The notes under the pieces: model-generated
The model's input: the letters and a program-made list of their open reading frames with translations, nothing else
Told to the model about the DNA's origin: nothing
Database searches by the model: none
Part shown: positions 26,097 to 34,449 of the stretch, one piece after another
How positions within the stretch are numbered: position 1 is the first letter of the stretch
Layout: each line of letters starts with the position of its first letter
Program-made: the position numbers and the translations under genes
From: Nonomuraea cavernae
Lineage (GTDB): Bacteria; Actinomycetota; Actinomycetes; Streptosporangiales; Streptosporangiaceae
Assembly: GCF_014646355.1 (NCBI RefSeq)
Contig: NZ_BMNH01000027.1
Location: 1 to 64,000, forward strand
DNA length: 64,000 nucleotides
Direction: 5' to 3'

Positions 26097-26939
26097 TCAC
26101 GCCTGTCGCGTTCGAGGCCGCACCACAGCCACCGGGCAGTTCACGTGGTGCAGTACCGCGTGGCTGACCGAGCCGAGCACCGCGGAGGCGAATCCACCCA
26201 GACCGCGCGAGCCGACCACCACCAGATCCGCGGTTCCGCCCGCCTGGATCAGGACATCGGCCGGATGGCCGACCACTTGTTCGCCGATGATCTCGACATC
26301 CGGGTTCTTCTCCCGCCAGGGCATCACGCGCTCGGCCGCCATGCGAATCTCCTGCTCGCGGGCGCCCTCGAGGATCTTGCTGTATCCGGCCGCCAACGGC
26401 GGGGCGATCGACATCTGCCAGGCGAACACGACGTACAGGGGAACGCCGCGGGCGCGGGCCTGCTCGAGGGCGTACTGCACAGCCGCCCTGGATTCGTCGG
26501 AGCCGTCGTCTCCGGCGACCACCCGCCGCCCGTACTGGACGACGGACGGCCCGCGGACGATCACGACCGCTCCGGCGGCGTGCCCGGCAACCCCCAGGCC
26601 GACCGAGCCGACCACGAGCCCCGCGAACCCGCCGACTCCCCGGCTGCCCAGCACCACGCTGTCCGCGGACGCCGACTCACCGACCAAGGTATCGATCACA
26701 TGGCCGGGCACCAGTTCCGTGGTCACCTCGACGTCGCGCGCCAGACCGCGTGCCCGATCGGCGGCCGCGGCCAGCACCCCTGCACAGTCCTTCGTCCCCT
26801 CATCCCCGTAGCCCCATTGCTCGCACACATGCACGATTCGCAGGCCCAGCCCTCTGCGCTGGGCGTCCGCGGTGGCCCATTCCACGGCCGCCGTCGCCGG
26901 TGCGGACCCATCCACGCCGACCACGATGTGTCTGGCCAT
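26097..26939 (-). CDS. Two-domain universal stress protein
   Basis: This is a 280-aa tandem UspA protein. Domain 1 (residues 1-140) has HIVVGVDGSAPATAAVEWAT and the ATP loop GSRGVGGFAGLVVGSV. Domain 2 has VVAGDDGSDESRAAVQYALE and GSRGLGGFASAVLGSVSHAV, ending NCPVAVVRPRTRQA. Both G-2X-G-9X-G loops are intact, so ATP binding is expected. In mycobacteria tandem Usps of this type (such as Rv2623) are induced by hypoxia through DosR and restrain growth. ATG 26939 has AGGAGG nine bases upstream. Together with the acs gene and facing Usp genes it forms a dormancy-type cluster. Confidence 0.9.
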   Translation of the reverse strand: MARHIVVGVDGSAPATAAVEWATADAQRRGLGLRIVHVCEQWGYGDEGTKDCAGVLAAAADRARGLARDVEVTTELVPGHVIDTLVGESASADSVVLGSRGVGGFAGLVVGSVGLGVAGHAAGAVVIVRGPSVVQYGRRVVAGDDGSDESRAAVQYALEQARARGVPLYVVFAWQMSIAPPLAAGYSKILEGAREQEIRMAAERVMPWREKNPDVEIIGEQVVGHPADVLIQAGGTADLVVVGSRGLGGFASAVLGSVSHAVLHHVNCPVAVVRPRTRQA

Positions 26940-27435
26940 CACGCATCTCCTCCTACTTTCACCAGCCTCACGCGGCGTCCGCCCCCAGCGCCGGTGGACG
27001 AGGCGGCCCTGGTGGTCGTCGCGAGCCCGCACGGACGGTTCGGCTCCGTGACCGCAGCCATGTTGCGGCCATGCACCCTGCCCGGTGGCGATCGCCCGCC
27101 AGGGGTCGTCTGCGTGGCGCGGCCGGGTGCGCGGACGGTCACCAGCCGGACGCGACCGAAGCCCGAGCATCGCCGTCTCGAAGCGCGGCGCGGTCAATGG
27201 TGGTGGCCTCATCGGTCAACTCATCAGCTCGCCACCACCGACCGACCGTGCAAGCTCCCTGTGCCGCGCGAGTTTTGCTCTTTCAACCAGACATTCCCCT
27301 AGGAAACCGACATCAGTCCTCGCGACGATGAGCGCCATCCACGCACTCCGTGGCCCGGCTGGTCCCCGACCAGCCACGGCTCCACCTTCGGCGCGATCGT
27401 GCACGGCTGGGTGCTGGCCCGCTCCAACCGGGCGC
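26940..27435. other. Gene-free gap between acs and the universal stress gene
   Basis: No confident gene was found in about 500 bases. On the plus strand, near 26990-27060, VDEAALVVVASPHGRFGSVT weakly recalls a universal stress protein C-terminal half, perhaps a decayed copy. The region should hold the promoter of the minus-strand Usp gene and the terminator of acs. I see no strong hairpin and no DosR-like box. Confidence 0.3.
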
Positions 27436-29214
27436 TCACCGGGCCGGATGTTCCAAGGTCGAGACGTCGCCCTCGGGCAGGCCGAGTTCGCGAGCCTTGA
27501 GCAGGCGGCGCATGACCTTTCCACTGCGGGTGTGCGGCAGGTTCTGGTCGAAAGCGATCTCCTTGGGGGCGACCGCGCCCAGTCGGCGGCGGGCGAAGGC
27601 GATCAGTTCCAGCCGGAGCGGCTCGCCGGGCTCGTAGCCGGGATTGAGGGTGACGAAGGCCTTCACCAGTTCGCCGGCCACCGGGTCGGGCTTGCCTATC
27701 ACGCCGGCTTCGGCGACCGCGGGGTGTTCCATCAGCATCGACTCGACCTCGAACGGCCCGATGAGGTGGCCTGCGGACTTGATCACGTCGTCTGCTCGTG
27801 CGACGAACCAGAAATATCCATCCTCGTCTTTGCGGGCGATGTCGCCTGACAGGTACCAGCCTCCGGCGAACGCCTTGGCGTATCGCTCCGGCTGGCCCAG
27901 GTAGCCGCGGAACATCGAGGGCCAGCCAGGCCGCAGCGCGAGTTCTCCTTCGACCTCGGGATCCGTGATCACCCGTACGTGCCCGTTGACGACGCGGGCG
28001 CGGCCGTCCGCACCGCGTTCGAGCAAGGCCGCCTCGATCCCGGGCAGCGGCCGTCCCATGGAGCCCGGTTTGATGTCCATCGCCGCATAGTTACTGATCA
28101 TGATGGCGCCGGTCTCGGTCTGCCACCAGTTGTCATGGACAGGCTGGCCGAGCGTCCGCGCGCCCCAGACCGTCACCTCGGGGTTGAGCGGCTCCCCGAC
28201 GCTGGCGATGAACCGCAGCCTGGACAGGTCGTACTCGCGGGGCAGAGCATCGCCACGGCGCATGAGCATGCGCAACGCCGTCGGCGAGGTGTACCAGACG
28301 GTCACGTGCTGGTCCTGCAGTATGCGGTACCAGCGTCGCGCGTCGAACTCGCCCGCGTCGACCACGAGGGTGAGCCCGAAGGTGAGGGGTGCGATGACGC
28401 CGTAGGACATGCCGGTGACCCAGCCAGGATCGGCGGTGCACCAGAAGACGTCCGAAGGACGCAGGTCAAGGGCGTACATGGCGGTCATGCGGTGGGCGAC
28501 CAGGGCGTCGTGCACGTGGATCGCGCCCTTCGGCGTGCCGGTGGTGCCGCTGGTGAAATGCAGCAGCGCCATGTCCTCGGGGGCTGTGGGCGGGATCTCG
28601 AACTGCCCGCTTGCCTGTTCCATGAGCTCGCTCAGGAGCAGAGTGCCGTCGGGCGCGGGTCCGTCGCCTGTGACCAGCACATGCTCCAGGCCGGGCAGCG
28701 ACTCGCGAATGACGGAGATCTTTCGCGCGTACAGGTCCGGGGTGGTCACCAGCACGCGTCCCTCCCCGAGTCGTAGCCGCTCGCAGATCGGCTCGGGGCC
28801 GAAGGCGGAGAACAGCGGAGAGAGCACGCTGACGTTCTTCAGCGTGCCCAGAACCGCCACATAGAGTTCAGGAACCCGCCCGAGCAGCGTGAACACCCGA
28901 TCGCCCCGACTGATCTCCAAGCCGCGCAGCGTGTTGGCGAACCGGTTCGTCGCGACATGCAGATCCAGGTATGTCAGCTCGGTCACCCTGCCGTCCCTGC
29001 CGATGCACTGGAGTGCCACGTGGTCACACCGGGGGCTCTCAAGGTGACGGTCAACGGCCTCGTACGCCATGTTCAGTCCCCGGCCGCCGGGCGTGCCGTG
29101 GAAGAGCGACCGCCGAGCGGCGTGCCAGGAGAACCCACGACATTCATCCTGGTAGTCGATCAGGTTGGGTGTGACGGCCTGACGTCCGATCTTACGGATG
29201 AGATCCCACGTCAT
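27436..29214 (-). CDS. acsA: Acetyl-CoA synthetase (AMP-forming), AcsA type
   Basis: This 592-aa member of the AMP-binding family converts acetate, ATP and CoA to acetyl-CoA. Visible signatures are the P-loop LLHFTSGTTGTPKGAIHVHD, the substrate-pocket block HDNWWQTETGAIMISN (typical of acetate/propionate rather than longer acids), the hinge aspartate in GWYLSGDIARKDEDGYFWFV, and the C-terminal catalytic lysine in LPHTRSGKVMRRLLKA. The lysine is also the site where acetylation usually turns the enzyme off. Start ATG 29214 has GAGGAGGAG about 8 bases upstream, and the 24 codons before it lack homology. Divergent from a two-domain Usp gene, it fits acetate recycling under energy limitation. Confidence 0.9.
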   Translation of the reverse strand: MTWDLIRKIGRQAVTPNLIDYQDECRGFSWHAARRSLFHGTPGGRGLNMAYEAVDRHLESPRCDHVALQCIGRDGRVTELTYLDLHVATNRFANTLRGLEISRGDRVFTLLGRVPELYVAVLGTLKNVSVLSPLFSAFGPEPICERLRLGEGRVLVTTPDLYARKISVIRESLPGLEHVLVTGDGPAPDGTLLLSELMEQASGQFEIPPTAPEDMALLHFTSGTTGTPKGAIHVHDALVAHRMTAMYALDLRPSDVFWCTADPGWVTGMSYGVIAPLTFGLTLVVDAGEFDARRWYRILQDQHVTVWYTSPTALRMLMRRGDALPREYDLSRLRFIASVGEPLNPEVTVWGARTLGQPVHDNWWQTETGAIMISNYAAMDIKPGSMGRPLPGIEAALLERGADGRARVVNGHVRVITDPEVEGELALRPGWPSMFRGYLGQPERYAKAFAGGWYLSGDIARKDEDGYFWFVARADDVIKSAGHLIGPFEVESMLMEHPAVAEAGVIGKPDPVAGELVKAFVTLNPGYEPGEPLRLELIAFARRRLGAVAPKEIAFDQNLPHTRSGKVMRRLLKARELGLPEGDVSTLEHPAR

Positions 29215-29495
29215 CTCAGGCTCCTCCTCGACCGCGGTGGACGGTCTGCCCCGTCGTGGCTGTGGCTCGAAGGACCCAGCTGCCATGGACCTTTACTCCC
29301 TGCGCTGGGAGCCCACCAAGATGGGTAGATACCCAGAAACAGACAAAAGGGCATATGCGAGCATCTGGGGGCACGCCGCTGCCGGCAGGGGCGGCCGGTG
29401 ACCAGAGCGCAGCCTTGAGCACCTTTGCCGTGGCTTTGCCGCGTTTCGGGCAGGAGGTCCGCGCGGGAAGGTTCTCGGCTAGTGAAGGGCGCGAC

Positions 29496-30353
29496 ATGAA
29501 CGACGTCATCGTCGTGGGGGCCGATGGCTCGCCGGGCTCCGGTGCGGCCATCGCGTGGGCGGCCGCCGACGCGGCACGCAAGGGGCTGCGGCTTGAACTC
29601 GTGCACGTGATCGAACGCGGCACCTACGACCTTCCGCGTTACCCGATCCCGTGGCTGCTCGAGCCCCTCGGGGAAGCAGCGGAGGCGATGCTCGAACAGG
29701 AGGCCAAGACCGTCATGACCCGCTGGCCCGGCGTCGAGGTCGCCACCAGGGTGATGACCGGATCGGCGGTGGCGGATCTGCGGGCGCGGGCGGAGGTGGC
29801 CGCCGAGCTGGTGGTCGGCTCGCGCGGCCGGGGCGGATTCGCCGGCGCGTTGCTCGGCTCGGTCAGCCTGGGAGTGGCGGGCCGCGCCCACGGCACGGTC
29901 GTCGTGGTACGGCCGACAGCGACCGAACACCGGCAACTCGTCGTGGGCCTGGACGAGACGGATTCCTCCGAACCCGCCCTGGCCCACGCCTTCGCTGAGG
30001 CGTCCCTGCGCCGAGTACCGCTGCGCGCCGTCTACGCCTACGCCGTCCCCGTCCATGCGGTCTCGCTCGACTTGGACCGCCTACGACGAGCCCAGTACGA
30101 GTTCATCCGCGATCGACTCGCCCCCTGGAGGGCCAGGCACCCTGAGGTCAACGTGATCGAGGACATCACCTCCATGCATCCGGTGACAGCGCTCACTGAG
30201 GCATCCAAGGACGCGGACCTGATCGTGGTGGGCAACCGAGGACACGGCGGCATAGCCTCCGCGGTGCTGGGCTCGGTCAGCCACGGCGTACTGCACCACG
30301 CTCACTGCCCGGTCGCCGTGGTCCGCCGCCAAGGCGCAGGATCTCGCCGCTGA
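29496..30353 (+). CDS. Two-domain universal stress protein
   Basis: This is a 285-aa tandem UspA protein divergent from acsA. Domain 1: NDVIVVGADGSPGSGAAIAW with the loop GSRGRGGFAGALLGSVSLGV. Domain 2: QLVVGLDETDSSEPALAHAF with GNRGHGGIASAVLGSVSHGV, ending HCPVAVVRRQ. Domain 2 has LDETDSS where VDGS is usual, a small change at the nucleotide strand. ATG 29496 follows AGGGCGCGAC. The alternative upstream ATG 29256 lies in the intergenic region and lacks homology. It is expected to bind ATP and to act in dormancy or stress, as for its paralogue at 26097-26939. Confidence 0.9.
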   Translation: MNDVIVVGADGSPGSGAAIAWAAADAARKGLRLELVHVIERGTYDLPRYPIPWLLEPLGEAAEAMLEQEAKTVMTRWPGVEVATRVMTGSAVADLRARAEVAAELVVGSRGRGGFAGALLGSVSLGVAGRAHGTVVVVRPTATEHRQLVVGLDETDSSEPALAHAFAEASLRRVPLRAVYAYAVPVHAVSLDLDRLRRAQYEFIRDRLAPWRARHPEVNVIEDITSMHPVTALTEASKDADLIVVGNRGHGGIASAVLGSVSHGVLHHAHCPVAVVRRQGAGSRR

Positions 30354-30444
30354 CCGCGTGCTCCGTGACGGCCGCGAACGGCCACCCGCCGATGAACAGA
30401 ACCGGAACCGAAGGTTCAGGACACGCGCGAGAGAGGTGATCCGG

Positions 30445-30702
30445 ATGGCCGTACTCCCCCGCGGGGTCCGCAAGCGCGGCGGCACGGTCGTGGCGTTCGA
30501 TCCCGAGCAGATCCGGCGGGCGATCCACCGGGCGGCGGTCGAGGCCGGAGTTCTGAACCCGGGTGTCACCGGCAAGGCCGCGCATCGGGTGGTCGACCAG
30601 ATCGCCGTACGCTTCGACGGACAGACGCCAACGGTCGAGCAGGTGCCCGACCGGCAGCTCGCCTGCACCCCGGTCGAATCTCCCCACTCGCTTCGCCGCT
30701 GA
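30445..30702 (+). CDS. Stand-alone ATP-cone domain protein
   Basis: This is an 85-aa protein consisting of an ATP-cone: LPRGVRKRGGTVVAFDPEQI at residues 4-23, then RRAIHRAAVEAGVLNPGVTG and AAHRVVDQIAVRFDGQTPTV. ATP-cones normally form the N-terminal allosteric site of ribonucleotide reductases or sit in NrdR. Here the frame stops after the cone. GAGAGG precedes ATG 30445. It could be a real small nucleotide sensor, or the 5' remnant of an NrdD/NrdZ-type reductase (nrdZ is in the mycobacterial DosR regulon). The tail QLACTPVESPHSLRR looks like random read-through, favouring truncation. Confidence 0.65.
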   Translation: MAVLPRGVRKRGGTVVAFDPEQIRRAIHRAAVEAGVLNPGVTGKAAHRVVDQIAVRFDGQTPTVEQVPDRQLACTPVESPHSLRR

Positions 30703-30811
30703 GGGGCTTCGGCCGATCTCGTCATGCCTGATAGGAGGCAGAACCAAGGGGTAAGTGCCGGAAGGGGGATGGGTGGTTCGGAAGGGGTGGACTGCCCAGA
30801 AGGGGGTAATC

Positions 30812-31231
30812 GTGAGGACCGCACGGGACATCATGCATCCGGGCGTCGAGTGCATCGGCGAGCACCAGAATCTCGCCTTCGCCGCGCGGCGCATGCGCGA
30901 GCTGGACGTCGGGGCGCTGCCGATCTGCGGCGACGACGACCGGCTCCATGGCATCATCACCGACCGGGACATCGTGCTCAAGTGCGTCGCCACCGGAGGC
31001 GACCCGAACACGGTCACAGCGGGCGAACTGGCTCAGGGCAAGCCCATCACCGTCGAGGCCGACGCGGATGTCCAGCAGGTACTCCTCGCCATGGAGCAGC
31101 ACCGGATCCGCCGCCTGCCGGTGGTCGACCAGCACTGGCTCGTCGGGCTGATCAGCGAGGCCGACCTGGCTCGGCACCTGCCCGAAGAGACGGTCGGCCA
31201 CTTCGTGGAGGCGATCTGCGCAAGCCCATGA
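30812..31231 (+). CDS. CBS-domain pair protein (Hrp1-like)
   Basis: This 139-aa protein has two CBS motifs and no other domain. CBS1: TARDIMHPGVECIGEHQNLA to GIITDRDIVLK. CBS2: AGELAQGKPITVEADADVQQ to HWLVGLISEADLARHL. This matches the size and layout of mycobacterial hypoxic response protein 1 (Rv2626c, a DosR target). CBS pairs bind adenine nucleotides. GTG 30812 is preferred because GGGGG lies 7 bases upstream and the motif starts at once. It lies between an ATP-cone gene and a phosphoribosyltransferase, within the stress cluster. Confidence 0.85.
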   Translation: MRTARDIMHPGVECIGEHQNLAFAARRMRELDVGALPICGDDDRLHGIITDRDIVLKCVATGGDPNTVTAGELAQGKPITVEADADVQQVLLAMEQHRIRRLPVVDQHWLVGLISEADLARHLPEETVGHFVEAICASP

Positions 31232-31277
31232 CCAGGGCGGTCAGCAGGAAGCCGGTGGAGGTCGCGGCACGACCGGC

Positions 31278-31931
31278 CGTCAGGACCGTCGGGGCCGGGC
31301 CGGGCAGGCGATCGGGATCCACGTCGTCGCCAACGCGCTTGCTTCGGCCGGAATGCGGCATCTGATCGTGGTGGATCCTCACACGGTCGCGCTGGAGGCC
31401 ATCTGCGCCGTTCCGGTGGAGATGCCGACGGCCGTGCCAGTCCTTGCCCAGGCGCTCGGGGAAGTGCGGGACGACACTGTGGTGGCGGCACCCGATCTCG
31501 GCGCGGTCAAGCCGGCCGAGCACTATGGCCGGTTGCTGTCGCGGCCTGTGGCGGTGGTGCGCAAGACCCGGCTGAGCGGGACGAGCGTGATCGCCGAGGA
31601 ACTGGTAGGAGACATCCGAGATCGTCCAGTGGTCATCGTCGACGACATGATCAGTACCGGCGGCACGATCGAGGCCGCCGCGGAGGTCGTGGCCGACCAC
31701 GGCGCCGCACCGGAGATCGTCGTGGTCGCGACCCACGGCTTGTTCGTGGGGTCGGCGGCCGAGCGCCTCGGCCGCACCACGATCCAGCGGGTCCTGGTCA
31801 CCGACACCGTCGCCCAGCCGACCAGACCGGAGATGCCGCTCAGCGTGTGCTCAGTGGCTCCGCTGCTGGCCGATGTCATCGGGCGCCTGCAGAGAGACGA
31901 GCCCCTGGACGACCTGCTGGCACGGGCATGA
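31278..31931 (+). pseudogene. PRPP synthetase-like phosphoribosyltransferase lacking its N-terminus
   Basis: The frame contains the flexible-loop and second half of a ribose-phosphate pyrophosphokinase-like protein: RQDRRGRAGQAIGIHVVANA, the metal-site counterpart LIVVDPHTVALEA, and the PRPP-binding loop VVIVDDMISTGGTIEAAAEV. The first ~95 residues (ATP site) are missing, and no start codon with a ribosome site precedes the homology. The only ATG, 31353, would begin inside the fold. It may survive as a 192-aa phosphoribosyltransferase-like protein. The mycobacterial DosR regulon also holds a phosphoribosyltransferase (Rv0571c), so a functional short form remains possible. Confidence 0.6.
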
Positions 31932-31956
31932 CGCGCCACCGGGAAGGGCTGACCGT

Positions 31957-32355
31957 ATGTCCGAACCAATCATCGTAGGCGTGGACGGCTCACGGGCAGC
32001 GCTGGCCGCAGTGCTGTGAGCCGCCGACGTCGCGGCTCGACGCGCATGCGACCTGCGGATCGTCCACGTCGTGGCACCGACCGTCCACGGCGGGCAACCG
32101 TATGAGCGCTCGCTCGACGACGCGGCTCGCAAGGAAGGCGAGCGGATGCTGGCCGAGGCCGCCGGGCTGGCCACCGAATCTCGCAAGGACGTCCATGTGA
32201 GCACCGAACTGCTCTACGGCAACACCACTGAGATCTTGCGTGCGCAGGCCGGCGAGGCCGCGGCCATCGTGGTGGGCAGCCGCGGCATGAACGGCGTCGT
32301 CATGTCACATCACCTGCTCGTCAAGCGGCTCGGCGGTCATGAGCACGCTCGCTGA
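31957..32355 (+). pseudogene. Universal stress protein with premature stop
   Basis: ATG 31957 opens MSEPIIVGVDGSRAALAAVL. The next codon is TGA (32017-32019), where paralogues have tryptophan (WA-AD-AARR). Reading on, the frame gives RIVHVVAPTVHGGQPYERSL, HVSTELLYGNTTEILRAQAG and VVGSRGMNGVV, then a degenerate end without the usual GSVS-HCPV tail. A single TGG-to-TGA change and the ragged C-terminus point to a dying gene. No selenocysteine context is seen. It sits between the phosphoribosyltransferase and the dehydrogenase operon. Confidence 0.8.
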
Positions 32356-32449
32356 TCACCTGACTCGCCCGCCCAGGCCGTCTGATTAGCGGGACGGCGA
32401 CAGGGCACTGGAGTGGGGATGAGGGGGGACGTACGCCGGGGGAAGACTC

Positions 32450-33475
32450 ATGGCACGCAAGAACAAGGCGCGGACCACACTGAATCACGAGTTGCTGCGC
32501 AAGATGCTGCGTATCCGCCGGTTCGAGGAGCGCTGTGTCGAGCTCTACAGCGCGGAGAAGATCCGCGGGTTCATGCATCTGTACATCGGTGAGGAGGCCG
32601 TGGCCGCCGGCGTGTGCCAGGCGCTTTCGCCGGACGACACGGTCGTCTCAACGTATCGGGAGCATGGCCATGCGCTCGTCCGCGGGGTGCCGGCGACGGC
32701 GATCATGGCCGAGATGTACGGCAAGGCCGCCGGATGCAGCCGGGGCAGGGGCGGCTCCATGCACATCTTCGACGTCACCCGCGGCTTCTACGGGGGAAAC
32801 GCGATCGTCGGCGGTGGCCTCCCGCTGGCGGTGGGGCTCGCCCTCGCGGACAGGTTCCAGGGGCGCGACCGGGTGACCGTGTGCTTCTTCGGCGACGGTG
32901 CGATGGCCGAGGGCGAGTTCCACGAGTGTGCCAACCTCGCCGCGCTGTGGCGGCTGCCGGTGCTGTTCGCCTGCGAGAACAACCAGTACGCGATGGGCAC
33001 CGCGCTGGCCAAGTCGCATGCCATGACCGATCTGGCGCTCCGCGCGGCCGGCTACGGCGTTACGGCCTGGCCGGTGGACGGCATGGACGCGCTGGCCGTC
33101 GCCGAGGCGGCGGCCAGGGCCACGGAGTCGATCCGGGCCGGAGCCGGGCCGCATTTCCTGGAGTTGCGCACCTACCGGTTCCGCGCGCACTCGATGTACG
33201 ACCCCGAGCGGTACCGCTCCAAGGCCGAGGTCGAGCAATGGAAGAAATGCGATCCGATCGACGCGCTCATCGCACGGATGAAGGCCACGGGGGAACTCCC
33301 CGACGACGATCTCGCCTTGCTGGAGAAGGAGGTGGCCGCGGAGATCGATCAGGCGGTCGCCTTCTCCGAGCAGGCGCCGCTCGAGCCCGTGGAGGATCTG
33401 GCCACGTTCGTCTGCAGCCCGGCTCCGCCACCGAGCGGAACGACGCCGGTGAGCCGGGCAGAAGCAGCGTCATGA
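32450..33475 (+). CDS. pdhA: Pyruvate/acetoin dehydrogenase E1 component, alpha subunit
   Basis: This 341-aa thiamine-diphosphate enzyme subunit decarboxylates a 2-oxo acid and transfers the acyl group to E2. Key blocks are MLRIRRFEERCVELYSAEKI, HLYIGEEAVAAGVCQAL, TYREHGHALVRGVP, GRGGSMHIF, the ThDP motif FGDGAMAEGEFHECANLAAL to CENNQYAMGT (GDG-X-N), and the phosphorylation-loop-like YRFRAHSMYDPERYRS. Shortness and the split alpha/beta form favour a pyruvate/acetoin-type dehydrogenase, not the single-chain AceE of most actinomycetes. The last codons overlap the beta gene (ATGA). First gene of a four-gene operon. Confidence 0.9.
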   Translation: MARKNKARTTLNHELLRKMLRIRRFEERCVELYSAEKIRGFMHLYIGEEAVAAGVCQALSPDDTVVSTYREHGHALVRGVPATAIMAEMYGKAAGCSRGRGGSMHIFDVTRGFYGGNAIVGGGLPLAVGLALADRFQGRDRVTVCFFGDGAMAEGEFHECANLAALWRLPVLFACENNQYAMGTALAKSHAMTDLALRAAGYGVTAWPVDGMDALAVAEAAARATESIRAGAGPHFLELRTYRFRAHSMYDPERYRSKAEVEQWKKCDPIDALIARMKATGELPDDDLALLEKEVAAEIDQAVAFSEQAPLEPVEDLATFVCSPAPPPSGTTPVSRAEAAS

Positions 33476-34449
33476 CCGAGGGCACCACGACGTACCGCGA
33501 GGCGATGAGGGAGGCGATACGCGAGGCGATGCGGAGAGACGAGCGTGTCTTCCTCATGGGCGAGGACGTCGGAGCCTACGGCGGCTGCTTCGCGGTCAGT
33601 CTGGGCCTGCTGGAGGAGTTCGGTCCCGAGCGGGTCCGTGACACCCCGCTGTCGGAGGCGGCGTTCGTGGGTGCCGGGATCGGGGCGGCGCTGGGCGGGA
33701 TGCGGCCGATCGTGGAGATCATGACGGTCAACTTCAGCCTGCTGGCCCTTGACCAGATCCTCAACAACGCCGCGACGCTCCTGCACATGTCCGGCGGCCA
33801 GCTCAACGTCCCGCTGGTGATCCGCATGACGACCGGGGCCGGCAGACAGCTCGCCGCTCAGCATTCGCACAGCCTGGAAGGCTGGTACGCGCACATTCCC
33901 GGGCTGAGGATCCTGGCGCCCGCCACGGTGGAGGACGCCCGCGGCATGCTCTGGCCGGCTCTCCAGGACCCCGACCCGGTTCTGATCTTCGAGCACGGCT
34001 CTCTGTACAACATGTCGGGGGTAGCTCGTCCCGGTCCGGTGGACATCACCGGGGCCGCGCTGCGGCGATCCGGCACGGACATTTCACTGATCGGATACGG
34101 CGGCACCATGGGCAAGGCGCTATCGGCCGCGGACGCGCTTGCAGGCGAAGGCATCGAGGCGGACGTGATCGACCTGCGTGTTCTGCGCCCGCTCGACGAT
34201 GCCACGATCATGGAGTCGGTCGGCCGGACGCACCGGGTCGTCATCGTGGACGAGGGCTGGCGCTCGGGCAGCCTGTCGGCCGAGATCGGCGCACGCATCG
34301 TCGAGCAGGCCTTCTACCAGCTCGACGCGCCGGTCGCGCGGGTGTGCACCGCAGAGGTCCCCATTCCCTACGCTCGTCACCTGGAGGAGGCCGCCATTCC
34401 GCAGGTGTCCGCGATCGTCGCGGCGACGCGGGAGGTGCTCGCCTCATGA
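33472..34449 (+). CDS. pdhB: Pyruvate/acetoin dehydrogenase E1 component, beta subunit
   Basis: This is the 325-aa E1 beta subunit. TTYREAMREAIREAMRRDER opens the pyrimidine-binding domain. FLMGEDVGAYGGCFAVSLGL and TPLSEAAFVGAGIGAALGG follow, then the ThDP glutamate region IVEIMTVNFSLLALDQILNN, and the C-terminal transketolase domain from LIGYGGTMGKALSAADALAG to VIDLRVLRPLDDATIMESV. ATG 33472 overlaps the alpha stop by four bases. It pairs with PdhA as an alpha2-beta2 tetramer and feeds the lipoyl E2 encoded next. Confidence 0.9.
   Translation: MTEGTTTYREAMREAIREAMRRDERVFLMGEDVGAYGGCFAVSLGLLEEFGPERVRDTPLSEAAFVGAGIGAALGGMRPIVEIMTVNFSLLALDQILNNAATLLHMSGGQLNVPLVIRMTTGAGRQLAAQHSHSLEGWYAHIPGLRILAPATVEDARGMLWPALQDPDPVLIFEHGSLYNMSGVARPGPVDITGAALRRSGTDISLIGYGGTMGKALSAADALAGEGIEADVIDLRVLRPLDDATIMESVGRTHRVVIVDEGWRSGSLSAEIGARIVEQAFYQLDAPVARVCTAEVPIPYARHLEEAAIPQVSAIVAATREVLAS

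Noticed and set aside
26953..27160. Plus-strand universal-stress-like frame
   Set aside because: VVVASPHGRFGSV is too weak and lacks start, nucleotide strand and tail.
32017..32019. Selenocysteine codon in the universal stress gene
   Set aside because: Paralogues have tryptophan, not cysteine, at this position, and no SECIS-like hairpin follows.
32614..33471. Long frame upstream of E1 beta
   Set aside because: It is a frame-shifted shadow of E1 alpha. The true E1 beta start is ATG 33472.
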